From Anaerolineae bacterium (lineage in GTDB: Bacteria > Chloroflexota > Anaerolineae > 4572-78 > J111), in the NCBI GenBank assembly GCA_020433835.1, contig JAGRBY010000094.1, positions 1 to 16,649 of the forward strand: DNA of 16,649 nt. Direction: 5' to 3'. Each line of letters opens with the position of its first letter. Position 1 is the first letter of the stretch. The translations under genes were made by a program, and so were the position numbers. Shown piece by piece: positions 6,862 to 14,751 of the stretch. Below the pieces are notes generated by a model. The model made no database searches. It was not told where the DNA came from and worked only from the letters and a program-made list of their open reading frames with translations.

Positions 6862-7971
6862 ATGAAAAAGTTTTTGTTGGTGTGTTTGGCCTTAGTTTCT
6901 TCGGCGGTGTTTGCCGCTCTAACCTTGGCCCAGGGAGGGATGATTGTTAACCGGCTGCAGGTCGAGGAATTTGCCGCGCTGCCTGAGGGAGTTGGGTTTC
7001 CGGAGGGAATTACCGCTAACCCAGAGACTGGTCAAATCTATGTAAGCACGTTTAATTTTGAGGGGAATAATCAGTTGCTCCGTTACAGTCAAGATGGAAC
7101 CCTCGAAGCGCAAAAAGTGCTCACCGGTCCTTTAATCGGGCTTGCCTTTCAACCGGGTGAAACGGAAGGCGAAGCCGGACAAATTTACGTGGCCAACTTT
7201 GGCCTTGCTAAAATACAACGCATCGCTGCCGACTTCACCGATGACACGCCGGATGAAGCGGTTGAGGATGTAGCCGCCCTGCCCAGCATTGGGCCGCCCG
7301 CGGCCCGGTCGGTGGGCAATCCGGACGGTAGCACCGATATTATTACCTTTACTACCCAGCTCACCACTACGGTCGCAGCACCCAATGCCCTCGCATTCAA
7401 CAGCGAAGGCGACCTGTTTGTCTCGGATTCCTTCCAAGGGGCTGTCTTTCGGATAAACGAGGCCGCCAGTTGTGATATACCGTGTGAAGTGGAGACAGTG
7501 TCCCAAGACCCCCTGCTGTCCACAGCCGGGTTCCCTCCCTTTGGGGCTAATGGGTTGGCTTTCTCCGACGACGGTTCCCAACTGTTTGTCGCCAATACCG
7601 GTGATGATCGTATTTTGCAGATGGATATCGTCACCGATGTGGTCACGGTGACCGTATTCGCCGAAAGCATTAACGGCGCAGACGGAATTGCGTTTGACGA
7701 CCAAGGGAGACTTTGGGTCGCGGCCAATCAAGGCGACGAATTGGTGGCGATTGATAACGCCGGGCGAGTGGTAGCAAAATATGGCGACTTCTTTGGTATT
7801 AACGGAGACGGTTCTCCTCAGGGCCTGCTGTTCCCGGCTAGTCTGGTTGTCTTAGACAACCAGATCTTTGTTGCAAACCTAGCCTTGCCTCTCACGGCTC
7901 AGGCCGGTGATGAACCGGAAGAGGATGTGAGCCGTTATACAATCTCGGTGGTTGACATCTCCGGTAGCTAA
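6862..7971 (+). CDS. Secreted SMP-30/NHL-like beta-propeller protein
   Basis: A 369-residue exported protein. Residues 1-24 (KKFLLVCLALVSSAVFAALTLAQ) are a signal peptide. The mature part is a series of blades with the recurrent 'G(L/I)AF..DG.L(F/W)VA' motif: GITANPETGQIYVSTF near 49, LIGLAFQPGE with GQIYVANF near 92-112, ALAFNSEGDLFVSDSF near 176, GLAFSDDGSQLFVANTGDDR near 232, and GIAFDDQGRLWVAANQGD near 275. This is the SMP-30/gluconolactonase/NHL type, usually a six-bladed propeller that binds Ca2+ and small lactones or sugars, though many members have no known substrate. Metal-binding residues cannot be assigned by eye. It is divergent to the beta-helix gene and convergent with the kinase gene, separated by a hairpin. 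Confidence 0.75.
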   Translation: MKKFLLVCLALVSSAVFAALTLAQGGMIVNRLQVEEFAALPEGVGFPEGITANPETGQIYVSTFNFEGNNQLLRYSQDGTLEAQKVLTGPLIGLAFQPGETEGEAGQIYVANFGLAKIQRIAADFTDDTPDEAVEDVAALPSIGPPAARSVGNPDGSTDIITFTTQLTTTVAAPNALAFNSEGDLFVSDSFQGAVFRINEAASCDIPCEVETVSQDPLLSTAGFPPFGANGLAFSDDGSQLFVANTGDDRILQMDIVTDVVTVTVFAESINGADGIAFDDQGRLWVAANQGDELVAIDNAGRVVAKYGDFFGINGDGSPQGLLFPASLVVLDNQIFVANLALPLTAQAGDEPEEDVSRYTISVVDISGS

Positions 7972-7978
7972 TCTAATA

Positions 7979-8020
7979 GTAGGAGTAGGGAGTAAAACGA
8001 ATTGCTCCCCTACTCCTTAC
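7979..8020. terminator. Bidirectional terminator hairpin between convergent genes
   Basis: GTAGGAGTAGGGAG (7979-7992) faces CTCCCCTACTCCTTAC (8005-8020) with two bulged bases and a 12-base loop. It lies eight bases after the propeller stop codon and eight bases after the - strand regulator stop. T tracts are poor, so termination is inferred mainly from position. The GTAGGGAGT sequence resembles the CCCTA tract at 4610-4660. Confidence 0.55.
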
Positions 8021-8027
8021 TTCCTGG

Positions 8028-8726
8028 CTAAACCGTCAGCCGAGCCAACGCCTCAACAGTCTGATCAGCCAGAACATCATTCTTGGCTTCGCGAAAACCG
8101 GCCTCGGCTTGCTTGAAGTAAGATGCGGCGGCATCGACATCGCCCTTGGCAGCGGCCAGTTCACCTAAAGCCTGGGCGGAAATAGCAACCCACGTATGGC
8201 TACCGTAGCGGGTAGTGGCTTCATTCAGGCGGCGGCAGAAGGCTTCGGCCCCTTCACTATCGCCCTGGGCGATGCGCACGCTCACGGCTGCGGGCAGCAG
8301 CAGAGCCTCGCAGAGGGCGCAGTTGCCGTGGCTTTCGGTTAAAGCCAGTCCCAGAGCCAGAGCATCGTCGGCGGCCTCTAGATCACCGGCAATTAAACGG
8401 TTGCGGGTGATGGCAGCTTGAAGTCGACCCTGAATATGGGCGCGTAGTTTGGCATGCTTGGCGGCAACGACACCCCGATCCAATGTCTCCAGCCCCTCGT
8501 CCAGTTGACCCCGGGCGGTTTGCAGTGTTCCTAAGCGCTGGCAGGAAAGGGCCTCGCCATCGGCTGCCCCAATTTGGCTAAAAAGGGCAATCGATTCGTT
8601 CAAAGCCGCTTCGGCCTGATCCCACTGGCCCACCTGATACTCAAGCGCACCGGCAAAGCTCTGGCATAGCGCAATAGCGCGGGGAGCGCCCATGCGCCGG
8701 GCCTGATCGAGAGTGGTTGTGACCAC
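8028..8726 (-). CDS. C-terminal TPR fragment of the split BTAD-kinase-AAA regulator
   Basis: The open frame actually runs from 8777 down to 8028 in the same frame as the large regulator gene, separated from it only by TGA at 8780-8778. The joined reading ...VTEAFDAHL-[stop]-LWEYHLYGDKEY... is a continuous TPR-rich region, so this is the natural C-terminus of that protein and not a separate gene. The first possible start inside is GTG at 8726 (VTTTLDQARRMGA), with only a weak AAGGAT upstream. The sequence has five or so helix pairs of alpha-solenoid type (for example ALEYQVGQWDQAEAALNESI and LGRLQ-like turns) and no catalytic domain. If translated alone it would be a 232-residue scaffold fragment. 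Confidence 0.7.
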   Translation of the reverse strand: MVTTTLDQARRMGAPRAIALCQSFAGALEYQVGQWDQAEAALNESIALFSQIGAADGEALSCQRLGTLQTARGQLDEGLETLDRGVVAAKHAKLRAHIQGRLQAAITRNRLIAGDLEAADDALALGLALTESHGNCALCEALLLPAAVSVRIAQGDSEGAEAFCRRLNEATTRYGSHTWVAISAQALGELAAAKGDVDAAASYFKQAEAGFREAKNDVLADQTVEALARLTV

Positions 8727-8777
8727 ATCCTTAAACTCATCATACTCCTTGTCACCGTACAGGTGATATTCCCACAG

Positions 8778-11700
8778 TCACAAATGGGCGTCGAAGGCTT
8801 CGGTCACATCTAAATTAGGGCCAACCAACGTCGAGCGCTGCTGCTCAAAGGTCAATCCCTGTTGCCATTCGCCTAAAGAGTGGCAGGCCAGGGCCAGCAT
8901 CTCGTAAGCCTGGGCGCGAGTCTTGACATCGTCTAACTGTTCAGCCACCTGTAAGCTGCGCTGGGCCATATCAAAGGCGGCCTGATGCTCATCTTTATGC
9001 CAGTGCCACAGCGACACATCATAGAGCAGGTTGGCGTAATCGCGTGAGGCCGGAATGGTATCGACCACAATCTCCATCGCCTCCTGTAGGTGCTGTTCAA
9101 CCTCACTAAGCCGACCGGCAGCCATAAATGTTCGAGCCAGCGAGCGCTGCAAGCGTATTCGGTCAACCGACTTTAGCTGCCACGTGGTGGTTGAGGGCAG
9201 GGCCAGCGCCTGCTCGTAATGGGCTACGGCCTGGGTTGTATCGGCCAAGACCTTGCCCAGGTTACCGGCTTTTTCTAAGATCGGCCAAAGCCGGGCCGGA
9301 TCGTTCACGCCCAGTTCGGCCATTAAGTTTAAGGCCCGCTCCAGATAGGTATGCCCAATTTCCAGCGCAAACAGCTCGATGGCTTTATCAGCCGCCTGAA
9401 GGAAATACGGCAGCGCCTTTTCACGCCGATCGCTGAGATCATAATGAAAGGCCAGGGCTTCAACGTGGAGGGTAATGCCGCCGGGTCGATGGGCATAGGT
9501 TGTTTCAATGGCTTCGGCGGTGCGGGTATGCAGCCAGGCTCTTCGTCGCCGGCTAAGCGTATCGTACAGCGACCGGCGAATAAGGGAGTGTTGGAAGCGA
9601 TAGCCGGTTTCGGTCTCTTCCAGCAGGTGGGCCGCCAGGGCCGTATCGAGCGCATCAAACAGATCACCATCCGGCAAGTCGGTGATGATACGCAGAACAT
9701 TGAAGCGAAACTCGCGGCCAACGACCGCGGCCGACGTTAAAGCGGTTTCGACGGTTGCACCTAGACGCTGTACGCGCTCCCGCAGCAGATCACGCAGTTC
9801 GGAGGGAACCTGCAAAGTGCTGCCCGGCGGTAAGCGCCAGCGCTCTTGGTGGTACAGTAAACGGCCTTCCCGCTGCATCGCCTGGGTAATCTGCTGCACG
9901 TAGAAGGGGTTGCCTTCGGCAATTTCGCAAATAGCCTGAACCAGCGCCGGAGCGGCTTCTCCGGCTAACGTATGCTCGATGATTTTAGCAGCGGCTTCGG
10001 CTGATAGTGACTGTAACTGGACTACCTGGCTTAACTGCTCGCGGTAGAGCGCGTTGAGCAAGCTACCAAAGGGCGAGACGCCGTTAGTTGAAATATCGGT
10101 GCGATAGGTAGCCAGCAGCACAATCGGTGCCGAGCGGGTCTGGCGAGCCAGGTAATGAAACATGCTTAAACTGGCTTCATCGGCAGCATGGAGATCATCA
10201 ACCAACAAGACCACCGGCTGGTTGTCGGCCAGGCGGGTTAAAAAGAGGTTTGTGGCTTTGAATAAGGCCGAGTTCTCTTGCTGCGGATCGGTCAAACCCA
10301 TCGGCTTATAATGGGTGATAGGGTTCTGATCAAGCGGACGCTGCTGCTCGCTCAAGTAGCGGTCGATGGCCTCGATAAAGGGGTGGTAGGCCAGGTGCCC
10401 CTCCTGCTCGTAGGCCGCGCCAACCATGGTAATTCCTCCGGCTTCAGCCACAGCCCGTAAGGCTTCATAAGCCAGCCGGGTTTTGCCCACACCGGATACC
10501 CCGGCCAGGAGTAAGGTACAACCTTGTTCCGTCCAACTGCCCATTATTGCCTTGCGAATTTGATCCAGTTCAGCCTGGCGACCCACCAGCGGCGCACTGC
10601 GCTCGACCTCAATTGATATGGGGGCCGGGGGTGTGCCGGTCGCTTTCGGGGCTATGGTTACCGGGGGGGCAATTTCGTCGTTAAGAATTTGCTGATATAG
10701 CTGCTGCGTCTCAGGCCCCGGCATGGTTTTCAATTCCAATGCCAACGCGGCCACACAATCTTGGTATTGGCGTAGAGCTTCGTGCCGCTGACCGGCCAGG
10801 GCATAAAGACGCATCATTTCGCGCTGAAGCGACTCATCCGTGGGGGCATTCATAAGAATGGGAGCCAGCATTTCAATGGCGGTCTGATACTGTCCCGCCT
10901 GGCGCTGTTGGGTGGCCAGGGCTACGATGGAACTGTCGCTGAGCGATGGAGAAGGCGTTTGTTTAGCCTCGACTAAATCGGCCAACGCTGTCAGCAATTC
11001 AGCCGCCGAACCATAACGCCGGTGGGGGTCTTTGGCCAGAGCTACATTGAGCACATCGGCCAGATCGGCGGGTGTGTCTTTGGGCCAACGCGACGGCAGA
11101 CGCAGCGGCTCGAAGTGCGCCCGCATAACGGATGGCGGGGTATCGCCGAAAAACAGCTTTTGGCCGGTGATGATTTCAAAGAGGATACAGCCCAGTGCAT
11201 AGATATCGGTTTGAGGTGTTGCCGGTTGGCCGTCCCAAATTTCGGGCGCAATGTAGAAGGGCGTGCCGACAACTTCGTTAGTGCGGCTCATACTGTTTGA
11301 CCCGGCCAGTTTTGCCAGGCCAAAGTCGCTCAACAGCGGGCCGCGTTCCGGATCGAGCAAGATATTGGCCGGTTTGAGATCGCGATGGAGGATGGCGCGG
11401 CGATGGGCGTAATCTAACCCTTTAGCCACGGCCGTCATCAGCGTTAACGCCTCCGACCAGGTGAAAGGGCCTTGCTCAGTCAATCGACCGGCTAAACTTG
11501 GCCCATTTACTAACCGCATCACAATGTAATGCCGGCCTTCGGCTTGACCCACGTCATAGATAGGCACCACGTGGGGGTGGTCGAGATGGGCGATCAGTTG
11601 GGCTTCGCGCCGAAACCGTTTAATCCACTCGGTATCGACCAGCAGATGGGTGCTCAACGCTTTCAAGGCCACCAGCCGATCAAGCTCGCGGTCACGGGCC

Positions 11701-12641
11701 TGATAGACCGTAGCAAAGCCACCCTGGCCGATCTTATTCAGCAGTTCGTAGCGCCCTAATAGAGAAGGCAAGGGTATGGCTCCAAAAAAGGGCGCTTGTT
11801 CCAGGTTAACGGCGGGTTGGGCCGGTTCATCAACCGGCTTCTGGTTTTTAGGTGGCTCGATCTTCTGTTTAAGGAAGGCCCCAACCAGGCGTTTGGCCTT
11901 AATGGCTTCGTAAAGGGTGGCGGTTTCTTCTTCCGGTGGAATGCCCAGTTCTTCTTCAAGCAGTTTAGAAAACTCCTCGTATTGGCGCAGTGCCGCGGCC
12001 TGCTGGCCCGACTGGGCATAGGCTCGCATTAATTGTTGTTGCGCCGGTTCATGGAGGGGGTCTAGCGCGACCCATTGGCGGGCATGCGGAATGGCAGCTT
12101 CAACGTCTCCGGCAGCCGTTAGCCCTTTGACCAACCGTTCTAAGACCAAGGCGTATTCTTGACGCAGGCTTTCGCCTTGAAAAAATTGCCAATCATCATA
12201 TTCGGGGCTGTCGTTGAGGGTAAATCCGGCCAGGAAGTGGTCGGTGTAGAGCGTAGCGGCTTTGGTGAGTAAAGCGAGGCAGTCGGGGCAGGGTTCTCCG
12301 GGGGGATGGTCGTGGGCTTGGCAAACCGCCAAAAAGCGACGAAACTGCTCGACATCGACCCAAATGCCATCGCCGGTCTCTAACGTTACCGTATCCCGAT
12401 CGGCTACAAACCAATCGCCGGGCAAGCTGGTGTTTAAGGCCGCCAGGTCTCGACGCAAGTAAGCACGCGCCCGTCGCTGGTCGGCATCGGGAAAGAGAAG
12501 CGTTGCCAGGCTGTCGCGGCTGTGTGTTTGTGTGTTTACAGCCAGGTAAGCCAGCAAAGCCAGCGCCCGGCGACGTTGAATGTCAACCGGTACCGCATCT
12601 ATTTCAACCCGAGGTGGGCCAAGGAGGTAAAGCTTCAACAT
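8778..12641 (-). CDS. Giant multidomain regulator: BTAD, Ser/Thr kinase, AAA ATPase, TPR
   Basis: A 1287-residue cytoplasmic signalling protein. Residues 1-100 are a SARP/OmpR-like winged domain (LKLYLLGPPRVEIDA) and about 100-250 the BTAD helical domain. A Hanks-type kinase spans about 297-560: Gly loop GQGGFATV (305-312), Lys327 in VALK, HRD at 419-421, DFG at 439-441, APE at 465-467. All catalytic residues are present. A second BTAD-like helical segment lies at about 570-655. An STAND/MalT-type ATPase starts near 684: Walker A GVSGVGKT (714-721), Walker B VVLLVDD (810-816), and GNPFYVQQ later. TPR-like helices run from about 1000 to the end. It is cut by an in-frame TGA, the frame continuing to 8028, so the intact protein would be about 1537 residues. 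The start at 12641 has a GAGGG upstream. Such fusions probably integrate kinase and ATP-driven conformational signalling; targets are unknown. Confidence 0.85.
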   Translation of the reverse strand: MLKLYLLGPPRVEIDAVPVDIQRRRALALLAYLAVNTQTHSRDSLATLLFPDADQRRARAYLRRDLAALNTSLPGDWFVADRDTVTLETGDGIWVDVEQFRRFLAVCQAHDHPPGEPCPDCLALLTKAATLYTDHFLAGFTLNDSPEYDDWQFFQGESLRQEYALVLERLVKGLTAAGDVEAAIPHARQWVALDPLHEPAQQQLMRAYAQSGQQAAALRQYEEFSKLLEEELGIPPEEETATLYEAIKAKRLVGAFLKQKIEPPKNQKPVDEPAQPAVNLEQAPFFGAIPLPSLLGRYELLNKIGQGGFATVYQARDRELDRLVALKALSTHLLVDTEWIKRFRREAQLIAHLDHPHVVPIYDVGQAEGRHYIVMRLVNGPSLAGRLTEQGPFTWSEALTLMTAVAKGLDYAHRRAILHRDLKPANILLDPERGPLLSDFGLAKLAGSNSMSRTNEVVGTPFYIAPEIWDGQPATPQTDIYALGCILFEIITGQKLFFGDTPPSVMRAHFEPLRLPSRWPKDTPADLADVLNVALAKDPHRRYGSAAELLTALADLVEAKQTPSPSLSDSSIVALATQQRQAGQYQTAIEMLAPILMNAPTDESLQREMMRLYALAGQRHEALRQYQDCVAALALELKTMPGPETQQLYQQILNDEIAPPVTIAPKATGTPPAPISIEVERSAPLVGRQAELDQIRKAIMGSWTEQGCTLLLAGVSGVGKTRLAYEALRAVAEAGGITMVGAAYEQEGHLAYHPFIEAIDRYLSEQQRPLDQNPITHYKPMGLTDPQQENSALFKATNLFLTRLADNQPVVLLVDDLHAADEASLSMFHYLARQTRSAPIVLLATYRTDISTNGVSPFGSLLNALYREQLSQVVQLQSLSAEAAAKIIEHTLAGEAAPALVQAICEIAEGNPFYVQQITQAMQREGRLLYHQERWRLPPGSTLQVPSELRDLLRERVQRLGATVETALTSAAVVGREFRFNVLRIITDLPDGDLFDALDTALAAHLLEETETGYRFQHSLIRRSLYDTLSRRRRAWLHTRTAEAIETTYAHRPGGITLHVEALAFHYDLSDRREKALPYFLQAADKAIELFALEIGHTYLERALNLMAELGVNDPARLWPILEKAGNLGKVLADTTQAVAHYEQALALPSTTTWQLKSVDRIRLQRSLARTFMAAGRLSEVEQHLQEAMEIVVDTIPASRDYANLLYDVSLWHWHKDEHQAAFDMAQRSLQVAEQLDDVKTRAQAYEMLALACHSLGEWQQGLTFEQQRSTLVGPNLDVTEAFDAHL

Positions 12642-12751
12642 TGGAACACCCTCTTATGTGTATGCCACGGTGAGTATGTGATTATAGCTGCAACGAAAGA
12701 TTTATCAAAAAACTTCTGTGGGGCCAGCAATTCTAAATTTAAACTTTGGAC

Positions 12752-12870
12752 GCGACTAAAGTCACCCCTAGGAGGCTTTCAGCCCGTTGTCCACCTGCGT
12801 GGACAGGTTGCCTTCCATCCGCCTCCGCGGACGACCGGCGTTAGCCTACCAGGTGCGATTTCAATCGCGG
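12752..12870. repeat. REP-like cluster of short GC-rich hairpins
   Basis: A chain of small perfect dyads: GACTAAAGTC near 12754, GGCTTTCAGCC near 12774, GTCCAC-CTGC-GTGGAC (12789-12804), CCGCCTCCGCGG near 12820, and GCGATT-TC-AATCGC (12855-12868). From memory, CGACTNAAGTCG plus TCCGCCTCCGCGGA blocks are common intergenic repeats in Chloroflexota genomes; I cannot verify this here. No coding sense is visible. Confidence 0.5.
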
Positions 12871-12941
12871 CAAATTTGGAATTGCTGCTGTGGTGCGCTA
12901 TCTGGTGCGCTTTGCGCAACCGGGCTGGTGCGCTAAATCTA

Positions 12942-12947
12942 TATAAT
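12942..12947 (+). promoter_or_regulatory. Possible -10 element (TATAAT)
   Basis: A perfect TATAAT 176 bases upstream of the TusA-like gene, on its strand. No matching -35 box at 16-18 bases spacing is present, so it may be fortuitous; the inverted repeat at 12996-13092 would then lie in the leader transcript. Confidence 0.25.
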
Positions 12948-12995
12948 GAGGTCATAAGCTATTCGAAAGCAAGTGCAGCAACACAACAACGACAA

Positions 12996-13092
12996 AGAGC
13001 TGACAGGTTTTTCAGGGTTCAATTATCTCAACGATAATTTTCCATTCGGAAGTCATCCTATCACAAAATTTAGTTAAAAACCTGTCAGCTCT
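12996..13092. repeat. 97-bp element with 17-bp perfect terminal inverted repeats (MITE-like)
   Basis: AGAGCTGACAGGTTTTT (12996-13012) is perfectly inverted as AAAAACCTGTCAGCTCT (13076-13092). Inside is a further hairpin, AATTATC-TCAAC-GATAATT (13021-13039). The inside is AT-rich compared with the genes. No target-site duplication is obvious in the flanks. It ends 25 bases before the TusA-like ATG, so if transcribed it would fold into a long stem just before the ribosome binding site AAGGAG (13104-13109). It may be a non-autonomous mobile element or a structured leader. Confidence 0.65.
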
Positions 13093-13117
13093 GACTATCT
13101 CAATAAGGAGATTAACA

Positions 13118-13375
13118 ATGGCTACCATCAATATCACGTTTGAAAAGATTTGGGAAACCGATACCTGGTACGATGCCGGTGATAAAGGCTGTGCAGAAGG
13201 CCCCATTCAGGAAATTGCGGCAATTATGCGCGGGCTAGAGCCGGGGCAAACTCTGGAAATACGGGCCACCGACCCAACCGTACGTATCGATTTACCCGCC
13301 TGGGCCCGTTTAACCGGCCACGAAGTTATCGAAGAACGCGAGCATCGCTACTTGTTACGGCGCGGCGACTTTTAA
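13118..13375 (+). CDS. TusA/SirA-like sulfur-carrier protein
   Basis: An 85-residue protein with the TusA fold pattern: DAGDKGCAEGPIQEIAAIM, then GLEPGQTLEIRATDP, then DLPAWARLTGHEVIEE and a final RYLLRRGDF strand. The conserved sulfur-accepting cysteine is C25; the family CPxP motif appears here as CAEGP, so the first Pro is lost but the Cys and the downstream Pro are kept. Family members pass persulfide sulfur between proteins in tRNA thiolation, sulfur oxidation or cofactor synthesis. AAGGAG precedes the ATG by eight bases. It is the first gene of a + strand run with a DsrE-like protein and a radical SAM enzyme, which points to a sulfur relay (inference). Confidence 0.75.
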   Translation: MATINITFEKIWETDTWYDAGDKGCAEGPIQEIAAIMRGLEPGQTLEIRATDPTVRIDLPAWARLTGHEVIEEREHRYLLRRGDF

Positions 13376-13389
13376 TAACTTGGTTTTCA

Positions 13390-13409
13390 ACGACCCATTC
13401 AGGGATCGT
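13390..13409 (+). other. Small hairpin between the TusA-like and DsrE-like genes
   Basis: ACGACCC (13390-13396) faces GGGATCGT (13402-13409) with one bulged base, followed by CTTTC. It may be a weak attenuator or a stability hairpin. The T tract is too poor to call a terminator. Confidence 0.3.
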
Positions 13410-13458
13410 CTTTCACATAAACCGCTATTAAATCATGTAATGAATAAGGAGATACAAA

Positions 13459-13818
13459 ATGGCACACATATTAATTCACAACACCCACGGTAAAGATGAC
13501 GTCGAGCACGCTTCACTGGCTTTTGTTGTAGCCAATGTGGCCCGCAGTTCAAACCAGCAAACAACGGTTTTGCTCACTATCGACGGCGTCTGGACGGTCA
13601 CAAAAGGCTATACCGACGGTTTACAGGCCAAAGGTTTCGCGCCCTTGGGCGAGTTAATTGAGCAGTTTATTGCTGCTGGTGGTAGTGTATGGGCCTGTGG
13701 CGCTTGCACCAAACCCCGTGACATCACCCCCGAGGATCTGATTGAAGGTGTCGAGATTGTCGGCGCAGCCACAGCGGTTGAGGCTCTGGTTAACGGCGCA
13801 AAGACGCTGGATTTCTAA
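13459..13818 (+). CDS. DsrE/DsrF-like sulfur-relay protein
   Basis: A 119-residue DsrE-family protein. MAHILIHNTHGKDDVEHA forms the first strand and loop, TTVLLTIDGVW the second, PLGELIEQFIAAGGSVWACGACTKPRD carries the active-site region, and GVEIVGAATAVEALV the last helix. Cysteines C80 and C83 form a CGAC motif at the place where DsrE/TusD-type proteins carry their sulfur-binding Cys. Such proteins move persulfide sulfur or act as thiol reductase partners, often with TusA. A good AAGGAG lies nine bases upstream. It is 83 bases after the TusA-like gene and 111 before the radical SAM gene, so co-transcription is likely unless the REP-like hairpin in between stops it. Confidence 0.75.
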   Translation: MAHILIHNTHGKDDVEHASLAFVVANVARSSNQQTTVLLTIDGVWTVTKGYTDGLQAKGFAPLGELIEQFIAAGGSVWACGACTKPRDITPEDLIEGVEIVGAATAVEALVNGAKTLDF

Positions 13819-13847
13819 GGCTGGATTAAAGAGATAAAACTATTTTA

Positions 13848-13908
13848 CCCTCACCCCCAACCCCTCTCCCTCAGGGAGAGGGGAGTCGCGTTAGCGACGG
13901 GGTGAGGG
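13848..13908. repeat. REP-like cruciform repeat (three-way junction)
   Basis: CCCTCACCCC (13848-13857) pairs with GGGGTGAGGG (13899-13908). Inside are two hairpins: CCCCTCTCCCT/AGGGAGAGGGG (13861-13871 with 13873-13883) and GTCGC/GCGAC (13885-13889 with 13894-13898). The CCCTCACCCC...CCCTCTCCC pattern is a widespread bacterial intergenic repeat, as I recall. It sits between the DsrE-like and radical SAM genes, where it may modulate read-through or protect the upstream mRNA. Confidence 0.8.
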
Positions 13909-13929
13909 CCATTATCACAGGAGAAGGCT

Positions 13930-14739
13930 ATGATTACTGAACAAACTGAATTCGCACCTGTCTGTGAACGCCCCGCATTAAACTGGAAACTATGGATCTA
14001 CACCAACTACGACTGTAACTTACGATGCTCATATTGTGTGGCTAAATCCAGCCCCAACGCACCACGCCGGGCTATCGGTTTGGCCAACGTCAAGCGTTTG
14101 GTCGATGAGGCCGTTGAGCTTGGCTTCAGTGAAGTCTTCTTTACCGGGGGCGAGCCTTTTATCCTGAAAGATATTTACGAAATGCTGGAATACGCCTCGG
14201 CCCGAGTTAAAACGACGGTTCTGACCAACGCGATGATCTTACGACGAGCTCGCCTCGATAAACTGGTCGCCATAAAAAATGATAATTTGCATATCCAAGT
14301 TAGTCTCGATGGTGGTCAGCCGGAGCATCACGATGCTTACCGGGGCAAAGGCTCCTGGGACAAGACGGTTGAAGGAATCACGTTGTTGCAAGAACGCGGC
14401 TTTCGAGTTAAACTCAGCACCACCGAAACACCAGCCAACTCCGCCCACCTGCACGAAGTCTGCGAGTTCCACAAAAGCATCGGTATTCCTGAAGAAGACC
14501 ATTTTATTCGTCCTCTGGCCAAACGCGGTTTTTCTAATGAAGGTTTGGAATTGTCGATGGGCAATCTCCAACCTGAAGTTACGGTCAATCTCGACGGCGT
14601 GTTCTGGCATCCCTTATCCACTGATGCGGATATGATGGTTAACAAAAACATCTTCCCCTTGTCGAAATCGGTTGATAAAATCCAAACGCAGCTCGATGTT
14701 ATTGCTAAGGGCGGCGTGCCGTTGATGACCTTCACCTGA
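13930..14739 (+). CDS. Radical SAM enzyme without a SPASM extension
   Basis: A 269-residue radical S-adenosylmethionine enzyme. The [4Fe-4S] cluster cysteines are C29, C33 and C36 (DCNLRCSYC), preceded by KLWIYTNY. The SAM-binding GGEP is at 73-76 (FFTGGEPFI). The later TTVLTNAMIL and IQVSLDGG segments fit the beta-4/beta-5 region of the partial TIM barrel. No second Cys cluster of SPASM or Twitch type is visible. EEDHFIRPLAKRGF, late in the protein, is a distinctive stretch. The reaction is unknown; the neighbours suggest sulfur insertion or peptide/cofactor modification. The stop is TGA, then one Gly codon, then a second in-frame TGA, followed by a hairpin at 14752-14768. GGAGAAGGC precedes the ATG. 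Confidence 0.8.
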   Translation: MITEQTEFAPVCERPALNWKLWIYTNYDCNLRCSYCVAKSSPNAPRRAIGLANVKRLVDEAVELGFSEVFFTGGEPFILKDIYEMLEYASARVKTTVLTNAMILRRARLDKLVAIKNDNLHIQVSLDGGQPEHHDAYRGKGSWDKTVEGITLLQERGFRVKLSTTETPANSAHLHEVCEFHKSIGIPEEDHFIRPLAKRGFSNEGLELSMGNLQPEVTVNLDGVFWHPLSTDADMMVNKNIFPLSKSVDKIQTQLDVIAKGGVPLMTFT

Positions 14740-14751
14740 GGCTGATCGACC

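Larger units (their letters stand above)
12660..12995. other. Divergent intergenic region with short hairpin repeats
   Basis: This separates the - strand regulator from the + strand sulfur cluster. Apart from the hairpin block at 12752-12870, it contains three copies of TGGTGCGC (12891, 12903 and 12926) and a TATAAT at 12942-12947. No gene is visible; an open frame that crosses it from inside the regulator gene is only a shadow frame. Confidence 0.5.

Noticed and set aside
7132..7731. Antisense open frames (199 and 180 codons)
   Set aside because: Shadow frames opposite the propeller gene; translations lack any domain pattern.
8778..8780. Selenocysteine at the TGA of the regulator gene
   Set aside because: The hairpin after it (TCACC/GGTGA, loop TGTAC) is weak and does not match a bacterial SECIS; a nonsense mutation or error is far simpler.
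12522..13037. A + strand open frame across the start of the regulator gene and its upstream region
   Set aside because: It runs antisense to the regulator's N-terminus and then through hairpin repeats; not protein-like.
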